DNA of 64,000 nt from IMG/VR virus record IMGVR_UViG_3300009375_000001, positions 26,357 to 90,356 of that record; one strand, 5' to 3'. A program made the position numbers and the translations under genes. Every line of letters starts with the position of its first letter. Positions within the stretch are counted from its first letter, which is position 1. The notes below the pieces were generated by a model. The model searched no databases. It was not told the origin of the DNA and was given only the letters and a program-made list of their open reading frames with translations. Below are positions 33,601-42,000 of this stretch, one piece after another. This stretch comes from a virus.

Positions 33601-36600
33601 TGACCAACTAAAGTGTTAGAAATACCTTGAACTATCGTGTCACCACGCAATTCTGCAGTAATAGAACCAATTTCAGCACCATATTGGTCTTTAAATGATT
33701 CAATAATATCGTATTTAACTTCGTATGTAACACCTTCGGAAATAGAACCAGTCACAATCTGCTCAATATAAGCGGCATCTGTAGTATTAGTAAATGCAGA
33801 ACCACCTTGAATCTGCCAAGAACCTGTTTCAGTCCATACAACTTCTTTAAATGTTACATTGTCTAAAATAATATCAGAACGTTGATCAATATCTACACTG
33901 AAGTAAACTTTAGCAAGTCCACCAATATCATTAGTAACAAGGAATTGCTCAGAACCAATACCTGGCACCATCGCAAGAGGGTCGATATAAGATACAGTAC
34001 CTAATTCAATATTCATTGCCTGTATTTCTGGTACAGCGCCAGGACCAGTAGCAGTAAGTGCATTATTAGTACCTAAAATATCTGCTTGAGTTCCTTTTAC
34101 TGGGAACGCATTTTCTGGGGCAGGTTGTACTTGGAAGTAATCTGTAGATGTACCATTATCAACAACAATCTTATCCTTAATATGTAATGGAGTGTACATA
34201 TTGTCTTGACCGTGATGGAAGTAAACAACAATATCATCACCAGCGTTAATAACAGGCATATCAAGGATATTGAATTGTCCCATCATTGAAGCGTGCCATG
34301 CACACTGATAGTACATAGTATCTGGCGCAACTTCTGGAACAGTCCATACTAACTCTTCGTATTTTGGAACACCAGAATCGTCATTACCCCACATATCAGT
34401 TCCTTCAGTCTGAACACCAGCACCTTCTTCTGCACGTGAGTTTTGAACACCTAATAAGTATTCACCAAAGTATGCACCTGGCGTGAAATGCGAACCGTCA
34501 TCTGTTGTAACGTAAAGTGGGTGTCCAGCAGAGTTAATCTTAAACGTGTATGTACCACCACGATATAAATTAATCGTTCTGTTAGTACCTTCAATCATAC
34601 CAGATTTATCAAAACGGTATAAACCACCATCATGTGTCATATGGTAAGCACCATTAACCTCGCCAGGTGGTACAAAAGGACCTAATCCAGTTGCACCATC
34701 TGAACCTGTCAAACCGAAATCTTCAGGAATAGTCCAAGTAAATTCTTTTGAGAAGTTACCAATAAATTGTGATTCTCTCCATTGTGCTAAGCCTGGGTCA
34801 TTAGTAGGGTTAAGTGCTTCACAGTTAGATTTAACGTCTTCACCATTATAATACCAACCATCAACGTCTAATTCTTCACACCAACCACCTAGTCCCATAC
34901 AAACAGGGAATGGTTCTGAACCTACCCACGTTCCTGGCTCTTCTTCAGTATTAACGAAGTCATTATGGTCACCAGCAGTAATTGTTAGACCGTGATTTGC
35001 TCTCATAGAAACACAATTGTTTCCATCGTTTTGTACCATACCTGCTTGAACAAGGTTATCCCACCCAGCACCAAGCATTGCTTTAACACCAGCGGCGTGC
35101 ATATACATAGGTGTTGGGTTACCAGTTACTGGGTCGTTTAATGTAATATGACCAGATGGATTCCAAGCATTATTAGTAAACTTATATGTACCACCACGGA
35201 ATAATTCAAAACCACCGTTAATACCATCATTACCACCGAAGTTGTCATAAGTGGCACCTGCTCTTTGATAAGGGAAGTAAGAATCTGCAGTATGATCCCA
35301 CCAAGACCATAACCAAGGCGAGTCTTGAGCACCTTCAACTGTTGTAAGTGTAGGGTCGTTCCAAGTTACAGTAGTGTTAGTATCTACTGTAATTTCCATA
35401 TTATCTGTCGGACCATAACCATCACCTAAAGCAACAACCGTATGGTCGTTCATAGCACCAGGCAATTCAGATGGTGTATATGGTTGTTCACCAGAAGGCA
35501 ACTGTACAATATCACCAACAGATAAACCATGATTGTTTGATTTAACTGTATTAGGACGACTCCAAAGAATTTCTATACCTTCAACATAAGGCGAACCAAT
35601 ATGATTAGTAATATCACGGTCAACTTGGAATCTGTAAGATGCCAAATCGGCAACCACTTCATACTCTTCAATAACATTATGGATTGTTGGGGTAGTACCG
35701 GCAGAATTTTCTAGTGGGTAAATAACTACTTCAGTTAATGCGAAGTGGTCTGCATCGATTACATAATCAACCCAGTAGTTTGTGTTACCGTGGTGGATTC
35801 CGTTATATACGTTTTCAAAGTGTACTCTATCGCCAGGAATTAATCCATGAGCGTCTGACTCAATACCCTTTTCTTTCTTAACATAACCATTAATATCAGT
35901 AAATGGTGTTGCAATAGCAGATGGGTTTAAATCATCACCACCCAATGCGAAGTCATATTTACCAACAGTGAATTGGTTACTGCCTGGATACCAAACTCTA
36001 CCCATATCGTGGATATGTTGGTCAACTTCAATAATTAAATATGTATCAGTAGCAGGGTCTAAACAACCAAATTCTACTGTATGGAAATGTTGTGGATCTG
36101 AAGTACCAAAGTCTGAAGTTCTAATAATGGTATTACCAGAAGTTGCACTCCAAGTACCATCAATATCTTGTGTTACATTTTGTAAAGGAGCGGCTTTTAG
36201 TGTGGCTTCATCGGCTTCAGTAATTAATATTTCATGATAGTGACCAAAGTTTACTAATTCTACTTTAGTACCACCAGTAATATCGTAATAATTTTCCATA
36301 CCGTGTGTATGTGAACCTGTCATACCAACAAGGAACATTGCACCGCCACCATTATTTGCACTTGCGTCCCAATCAAAAGTTGCAGTATGAGTATGACCTG
36401 CATCTTCAGAAGTAACAATCATAGTTGCTGTACTTGCTTGAATTTGAACATATTCTGCAGGTGTGATTTCGGCAGTATGAGTATGACCAATTTGATTTAC
36501 ATCATCAAAGAATACATCTACTCTTTCATTACCTTTTGCAACAGCAGTAATAATATAATCTTCCCAACGACGTTCACCAACACCAACAGAACCATCACCA

Positions 36601-38591
36601 GAACCGTAACCAGAACCACCCGAAGTTAATGTAACTGAATATACAGAACCATCTATGATAGCATTAGCAGCGCCGGCTACTGTTGGTGAACCACCTATGA
36701 AAGTAATAGTTGGTGGTGTGTGATAACCCGAACCCATATTTGTAACTGTAATTGTATCAATTTCACCTGTAGGTGTAATTGTGCAACTTGCTTCTGCTTG
36801 AATAGTATTAATAACTTCATACCAAGTTTCTAATGCAGTTTCACAAGAAGTTTGATCTGTGTATGTAGGATCTGTACATGAAGAATCTGGACCTAATTGA
36901 CCAACATCTGGTGCAGAAATTTGAATTGTTGGTGTTGATTGATAACCGGCCCCCACTTCGCTTAATTCAATACCCGACAATCCACCATCAAATTCTAATG
37001 TACCAGTAGCACCAGAACCACCACCACCAGTGATATAAAGTAGTGGTTTAGATGTATAATTCTGACCGTTTGCAGTTAATTCTAAACCACTTACTACACC
37101 AGCAGTAACATTTGCTGAAGCAGTTGCAGAAATGGTTTCTGCGTCAACACCTCCGGCAAAAGTAACAATCATTGGTACACCTGCTTCTGGATTAGTTTCT
37201 ACATCGCCCGATTGCATACTAATAACATTACCAATAGATAAATCGTGGTATAATGATTCAACAGCAGTATATGGCGCACCACCAGTAGTTGAAAGTGTAT
37301 TAGGTAATAATAAGTTAATAAAGTATGAGTTAGATAATGATGGTAACGAAACCATAGAACCATAGTTAATTGCCATTTTAACAGTATCGCCTGGATTCAA
37401 TCCGTGGTCAATAGAGTAAACATATCTATGATTAGTTTTTGTGGTCATTCTACCTTCTTCAAGAGGGTGGAAAGTACAATGGTAATAAATGTCGTGGTAT
37501 CCATCAACAACCCAATTCCATGTTTCGCCTGGGTTTAAATCTGGTGAAGTGAATGAAATGTTATCATCAGATACTGCGTTGTGTACCAAATAGTTACCAA
37601 CTGGGTTAGTAAAGATAAGTGTATCACCTTCACGTGCTTCTACGTGATAAGGAACAATGTCGTGTTGTTGTGTATTAGGGTTAGTTAATTCGCCCTCATC
37701 CCAAACGGCGTTATTTGCATAACAAGCCGCCTGATCAACTGCACCATTGCCTGGGTAACCATCACCATCATCATCACAATAGAATGAAGATGAGACAGGG
37801 TCGTAGTTCCATACGGCATCGTTTGCTTTACAGGCATTTTCCATTTCACCAAGTGCAAGGTTGTAGTCAACAGTGTTATCCCATTCTACCACTTCACCAT
37901 TACAAGTCGGAAGAACTAAATTCTCGTCTTCAATAATTGAAATAACAATTTGTTGTGGGTCTGGACCACCACCTGCCTCAGAAAACACCATTTTATCTGT
38001 AGATGGAATATCAACCATATTGAAACCACCGTTAGGTAAATCCCAATTTACATTATTAATTGTTAGGTCGTATGAGAATTTATATTGAGTGTTTGGTTTA
38101 AGAACAGTTTCAAACCATGCAACTGCAGTCTGTTGACCATCAGTATATGCACGAATAACTTCAGTTCCTTCAGTAGTAAAAATATCAAATAAGTATGCAA
38201 TACCATTCGCCCAAGGACGTGCAAGGTCTACAGGAACATCAAAACCAGAGTTCTTAACTAATTCAACTTCAAATGCGTCATTGTCAAAAGAAGAGTTTTG
38301 AACTAGGTTGGTTGTGTTATATGTAACATCAAAACCACCGTTAGTGATTAATTCAATTGGGTTAACAAACTCAGCAGATTTTTGTGCAACATTAATAATG
38401 AAATCTTTATATTCTTGAAGGTGCTCTAAATTTTCCATCACCTCTAAAGATTTTAACATAAGTGCTAAATCCTTAACCAAAAGGTCAGGTGAAGATAATT
38501 TAATATTCAAAGAATCTAAAAAATCAGATTTTTGTTGCTCAATAGTATTAAGTTCAGTCAGTGTGAACGTATGTCCAGTGTAATGTGCCAT
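30627..38591 (-). CDS. Giant 2654-residue modular tail protein with cupredoxin-like domains
   Basis: Modules in rough order are: a helical N-terminus (1-100); NGGFD-type carbohydrate-binding-like segments (100-220); Cys/Trp units and a calcium-loop-like DDDGDGYPGN near residue 275; a cupredoxin-like domain (about 310-385) with His in LVHNAVS and YYHCTFHPLEEGRM; Gly-Tyr repeats (500-650); His-x-His units (690-870). A second cupredoxin-like domain (about 1345-1440) has SAGHPLYV and YYQCAWHASMMGQ. NWNFD jelly-roll-like segments lie around 1770 and 2080. A dense Cys/Trp cluster (about 2264-2488) and two IPT/TIG-like domains (2500-2654) close the protein. It is surely a virion fibre; which T4 protein it replaces is unclear. 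Confidence 0.8.
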   Translation of the reverse strand: MAHYTGHTFTLTELNTIEQQKSDFLDSLNIKLSSPDLLVKDLALMLKSLEVMENLEHLQEYKDFIINVAQKSAEFVNPIELITNGGFDVTYNTTNLVQNSSFDNDAFEVELVKNSGFDVPVDLARPWANGIAYLFDIFTTEGTEVIRAYTDGQQTAVAWFETVLKPNTQYKFSYDLTINNVNWDLPNGGFNMVDIPSTDKMVFSEAGGGPDPQQIVISIIEDENLVLPTCNGEVVEWDNTVDYNLALGEMENACKANDAVWNYDPVSSSFYCDDDGDGYPGNGAVDQAACYANNAVWDEGELTNPNTQQHDIVPYHVEAREGDTLIFTNPVGNYLVHNAVSDDNISFTSPDLNPGETWNWVVDGYHDIYYHCTFHPLEEGRMTTKTNHRYVYSIDHGLNPGDTVKMAINYGSMVSLPSLSNSYFINLLLPNTLSTTGGAPYTAVESLYHDLSIGNVISMQSGDVETNPEAGVPMIVTFAGGVDAETISATASANVTAGVVSGLELTANGQNYTSKPLLYITGGGGSGATGTLEFDGGLSGIELSEVGAGYQSTPTIQISAPDVGQLGPDSSCTDPTYTDQTSCETALETWYEVINTIQAEASCTITPTGEIDTITVTNMGSGYHTPPTITFIGGSPTVAGAANAIIDGSVYSVTLTSGGSGYGSGDGSVGVGERRWEDYIITAVAKGNERVDVFFDDVNQIGHTHTAEITPAEYVQIQASTATMIVTSEDAGHTHTATFDWDASANNGGGAMFLVGMTGSHTHGMENYYDITGGTKVELVNFGHYHEILITEADEATLKAAPLQNVTQDIDGTWSATSGNTIIRTSDFGTSDPQHFHTVEFGCLDPATDTYLIIEVDQHIHDMGRVWYPGSNQFTVGKYDFALGGDDLNPSAIATPFTDINGYVKKEKGIESDAHGLIPGDRVHFENVYNGIHHGNTNYWVDYVIDADHFALTEVVIYPLENSAGTTPTIHNVIEEYEVVADLASYRFQVDRDITNHIGSPYVEGIEILWSRPNTVKSNNHGLSVGDIVQLPSGEQPYTPSELPGAMNDHTVVALGDGYGPTDNMEITVDTNTTVTWNDPTLTTVEGAQDSPWLWSWWDHTADSYFPYQRAGATYDNFGGNDGINGGFELFRGGTYKFTNNAWNPSGHITLNDPVTGNPTPMYMHAAGVKAMLGAGWDNLVQAGMVQNDGNNCVSMRANHGLTITAGDHNDFVNTEEEPGTWVGSEPFPVCMGLGGWCEELDVDGWYYNGEDVKSNCEALNPTNDPGLAQWRESQFIGNFSKEFTWTIPEDFGLTGSDGATGLGPFVPPGEVNGAYHMTHDGGLYRFDKSGMIEGTNRTINLYRGGTYTFKINSAGHPLYVTTDDGSHFTPGAYFGEYLLGVQNSRAEEGAGVQTEGTDMWGNDDSGVPKYEELVWTVPEVAPDTMYYQCAWHASMMGQFNILDMPVINAGDDIVVYFHHGQDNMYTPLHIKDKIVVDNGTSTDYFQVQPAPENAFPVKGTQADILGTNNALTATGPGAVPEIQAMNIELGTVSYIDPLAMVPGIGSEQFLVTNDIGGLAKVYFSVDIDQRSDIILDNVTFKEVVWTETGSWQIQGGSAFTNTTDAAYIEQIVTGSISEGVTYEVKYDIIESFKDQYGAEIGSITAELRGDTIVQGISNTLVGHYSETLVAPANTTILRLVNSGKGKIDNISIKERVTGQNAWSMGEGWTSDGAKAYLDGSIASSTEVSQTVSIDTGKLYEVKYSLADVDNDNNGMTGRMRVTLGTNPNQLISNWNFDITDTDLVNWTNSSDTVQIIDGQLIFNSASNDTSTYTLSNALVGGVKYELTIDCDLIEDNILNFQVGPGPTGTHPHTFQMTESQGQWLQESTNNSLTFEQTDGYHAETYTHEFTIKWLNVGGINQYTITEQSNPEGHDELTLVSTTINTPSIDFVINGNTMGTINKSGIRHINFIGEITTDLVLNMNDSGAINSVKLVEEDIPVIDYDTTGLNQEGEKVYHVRAGSYDQKIHFIGDVDNNNPEENNPYYSNVGFEGSIDNVSVREIIENWTFASQQDGVAYVDQNTKQIYTSGTGPNNRGIAHINFEIEANMSYKVAVKVDRPTDSILKLGPTPDSSEYGSLVIEDTDTNGLFDEARDFVFKSPVAGTCYLTLSTTGNGYTYWDDVSVKTIPNLSSDEYLLLARSMNVMGVPIGGEERWNSNHLDMENADYTGQPICGHRTMESFGESVIEDYYDVNRRGNEIMNPPISLSTFDVTTGHRSVASIVPSCTTNFGTEEYTIKAACEQIVGVWYPTDPAHCSNIDYTTQIDCETVFGWWTVATPGSCSDSLYTSEYSCNGAGTCSDPSYSFEYTCTASGTCSDPVYNDNQLGCIDSGGSCSDGTSTTSGECYETNGTCSDGVSTTNTECGTAGGTWTPTNVWTALNTWTNAGNTWTSAGNTWTPGDPGYCSDGIQTSQAVCEGPRGTWIEEDFEHCTTDIPFLTVNNQTDCEAPRGTWDVTVVDEMGGQWVEIVGDGIDMDYTVILGGVEQTNVQNINLPYKIKFEVAPTTPLGEQVLTVTNSDGDTASFTDAPFTVTDQLRIITVVDINTITGAGFVADTVVEFISSGTTTVADTPAVTVVDANNITVSPTLSAGTYDVRVTNLDGQTFTEVTALTIV
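31130..31800 (-). repeat. Cluster of Cys...Cys...Trp units in the giant fibre gene
   Basis: About 220 residues (2264-2488) contain roughly ten units of the type CSDP-YS-EYTC or CSDG-ST-ECGTAGGTW. They include four shortened copies in tandem (NVWTALNTWTNAGNTWTSAG). The DNA repeats are degenerate but obvious, with recurring TCAGAACAAGTACCAG. Confidence 0.8.
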
Positions 38592-38618
38592 TGGTGTTCT
38601 TTCCTTAAATATTAATTA

Positions 38619-38822
38619 TTATTCTTCTGTTTCACCAGAATAATTCAGTTGCATTGAAGTTCTAACCCACGTGTCATTAACACCAAGCATATCAAATTCT
38701 TGCATCTTAACGAAGTTATTTTGTTGCTGAATCATAAGGTTAGTACGCTCTCTCCACTCTTTAAACGTGTCATCTTTTCTAACATATGGAATTTGTGTAA
38801 AACCAGTTTCAGTAGTAGCCAT
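38619..38822 (-). CDS. Small protein before the giant fibre gene, unknown
   Basis: This 67-residue, mostly helical protein (FKEWRERTNLMIQQQNNFVK) has no cysteines and no membrane segment. It starts 10 nt after the 67-residue coiled-coil gene and ends 28 nt before the giant fibre gene. No family is recognised. Its position suggests a small fibre or baseplate connector. A late promoter box lies inside the upstream gene, about 70 nt before its ATG. Confidence 0.55.
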   Translation of the reverse strand: MATTETGFTQIPYVRKDDTFKEWRERTNLMIQQQNNFVKMQEFDMLGVNDTWVRTSMQLNYSGETEE

Positions 38823-38831
38823 AATAACCCT

Positions 38832-39035
38832 CTATTTTTCTAATAAATCCCTTACTAATTTCTTTAGTTCAGAAACTTCATTTCTTAAACTATTTATAAC
38901 TTTTTTAGAATCCTTCTGTGTCTGAATTGTGTTTTTTTGATTTCTTAAAACCTTTTTACGGGCAGAATATGCATCTGCATCCATAAACACAACTGCACCA
39001 GTGTTAGGATCTTTTTTGTATCTTAATTCTTTCAT
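38832..39035 (-). CDS. Small coiled-coil protein, unknown
   Basis: This is a 67-residue protein. Residues 1-25 look like a short folded head (LRYKKDPNTGAVVFMDADAY); residues 26-67 form a coiled coil (INSLRNEVSELKKLVRDLLE). It follows the DUF4815-type gene by 13 nt and precedes another small gene by 9 nt. Small trimeric coiled coils near fibre genes often connect fibres, but nothing here proves that. Confidence 0.55.
   Translation of the reverse strand: MKELRYKKDPNTGAVVFMDADAYSARKKVLRNQKNTIQTQKDSKKVINSLRNEVSELKKLVRDLLEK
38891..38898 (-). promoter_or_regulatory. Possible late promoter box inside the coiled-coil gene
   Basis: TATAAATA within the coding sequence of 38832-39035, about 70 nt before the next small gene and the giant fibre gene. 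It could also be chance, because the codons read Val-Ile-Asn-Ser. Confidence 0.4.
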
Positions 39036-39048
39036 ATTACATTCTCCT

Positions 39049-42000
39049 TTATGTCATTGCCAGTACACGTAATTCACGTACTGCAGGTAAATAACAAGGA
39101 TTGGTTGTATGTAATTCAATTTTTATTCTAAATGAATCGAACTCATCTACAACTTTCTTTAAAGGTTTGAATGTGTGCTCTATAAATTCCATATTAGTAA
39201 CAACTGTACTGTTAGAAATAGAAACACCACTATCTTTCATTTCTCTCCACTCGATAGGTTCTTCTTCAATAACGGCAAGTCCTGAACCATAATCTTCATG
39301 GTCTGCATCAACAATTGAATCGATATATAAAATAGGAACTGGTTCTTTACTAAATGTACCATTAGGTAATAAAACCTTTCTCCAGAACTTTCTATCTAAA
39401 TCATCATCCCATGTACCAAACCAAATATCATCCACTTCATAATTAGAAATATCAGTACCAACACCTGACGATGTTATATCATGTGTTACACCATCTAAAT
39501 CATATCTAGAAATGAAACAACCTTGTTTAATTCCTTTCATGTTAGACATATCAACCAAATGCATTCTTGTTAAGTTGGTTGGTTCATCATCACCATCTAC
39601 ATATGCCGTTGAAACGTGTGTAGAACCACTACCAGTGGCACCAATTACACCATTCCAATTATTTTGTGGTGCATTTTGGTTTGTGATAATATTTTCTGGT
39701 GAAAACGTTCCTGCAGGGTATATGTAACTATATTCTTCCTCGAAATCATTAACATCAAAATCGCCATGAGTAATTGTATTTGTATATGGTATAATATCAA
39801 TATAACGTGGAATAACTTTACCTGTATCGTAAAATACCTTAACATAAGTATTAGGTACTTCTTGAATAGATAACCACATAATTAAATCTTCAGCAGGATT
39901 TGCTAATTGTACAAACTTAGAAACATAAATACCTTTTTGATTCTTTAATAATACATCATCATCTGAAATTACATTATTTTGTACAACCGTACTCATTCTT
40001 TCTGCATTAATAACTGGTGAAATATTACTATTACTTGATGTGTATTTTGCAATATACGAAATAGGTGTATATTGGTAACCAGCGTCAATAGTATGTGAGC
40101 CATCTAGAGTTACTTGTTGTTCTAGAACAACATCCTCTCTATCAACCACACCAGTAATAGTGTTATTTGTATCACCATTAATAATTGCTTCTAATGTAAC
40201 ATCAGTACCTTGTAATGTCATTGGTGCGAAAGATGGTGTAAATGAAGTAACTTTTTTAGTTCCTTCAAATCCCTTCATATTAATTTGTATTGTACCTTCA
40301 GTACCAGTATCAAATGAACATTTATTAATTCTAAATTTAATATCTTTATTTTGTTCTGGTGTCCACGTTGTATTATTCTGTGAAGTGAACATTGAACCAA
40401 GATATGGTTGTGAACTAATTCTATCACCAGTAATAAGATCAACTTCACCTAATTCTGATATGAAAATGTTATAATTTAATGAATCTGAAATAACAACAAA
40501 ACAATACTCTGTATTATTCATTAAATAAATTGGGTCTGCGAATTGGAATCTAGTATTTGCACTACCGTCATTAGATGTAACAACATCATCAGGATACAAC
40601 ATAACAGATGCCATTGGAATTTCTGTAGGTGTAGGGTATCCATTTTCCATAGGTCTAATTTCAACTCGTACTGGTGTGCCTTCTGCATCTTTTGACCAGA
40701 AGTATAAATCAATTGAATCTACAAATACACCACCATCAGAATCTGTAACTAAGAATGACTCTGAAACTGGGTCATACCACTCTGTTACTGTACGTGATTC
40801 ACTTGTAGTGGTTACTTGTCCACCACGTCTAACTGTTCTTGTACCACCAGATAGAGTCTGATTTTGTGTCAAATTTTCAGTAACTGTTACATTTTCTAAT
40901 GTTGAAAGAATTGTTTTCTCTCTTGTTTTTAAAGTTCCTGCAGATGTAAATACTGCATTACCTTGTGTAGTCATATTAGAATCAAACGAATCCATAACTT
41001 CTAAAACTTTAGAACCAGTTCTAAACCTAACACCATCCACACCACCTTCTGATGGAATTGTAAATTTAACATTTTCTAATTTACCATATGCGTCAGTAAC
41101 AACAGGTTCTGCATATGCACCACCACTAGGGGCTACATAATTATCAACATCAACACCATCAAATCTGAAATGCATTTGTGTGTTTGGTTTTAGTTTATGT
41201 GCTTCAATCGTAATATCTTTTGAACGCATCCACTCAATAGCAGAAGTATCAATAACTAGATCACTAACTTCAGACCTAATATCGTTAGTCATTATCCAAC
41301 TTCTTTCACCAGTTCTAACTTGGTTAGTTTGTTGTACTTGTCTTTGATCCCAAGATGCACCTCTTGTTTGTATTTCTCTCCAAATACGTCTTTGACGTGT
41401 AATACCACTTCTACGTGTACTCCAAGTACCAGTCGACCACTGCCAATCATTACCAGAACTAGAAATAACTTCTGAACCAGATGCGTTTTCACGTCCACCA
41501 GTATCTCTCCAACCATTCCAAGTTGTCTGCCACGCATTCCAACGTGTCTGTGTGCCATAATCAATTCGTTGTTGTGTTACTGAATTGTTATTTTCGTTTT
41601 GAACAATAACATCAGGAACGTATAGTTCTTCAAACCAAGTATCTGTTGAAGGTGAAATTGTTACAAAACCGACCCAAGATTTTCTTGCGAAAGGGTTTAA
41701 GTTTATAACTTGTGAACCATTGTTTTGCGAAATCCAACCCTCAATAACATTAAAGTCTAATGTATATGTTAAATTGTTTTGCTTCATACCATTCATTGTA
41801 CCAGATTCAAAATCTAATCCAGTCATTGTGAATGGGGTAGTACAAATACCTGCTTCTGGGAAAATAGAAACATAATATTCGTCGTTTGTGATATCACCAA
41901 TACCATGATCGTGGAATGGGTCAACTAAAATACCATTTTTATATCTCTCAAAACCTAACTCATCCGTTACCTGCATGGCTGCAGTATCTTGTTCTAATAA

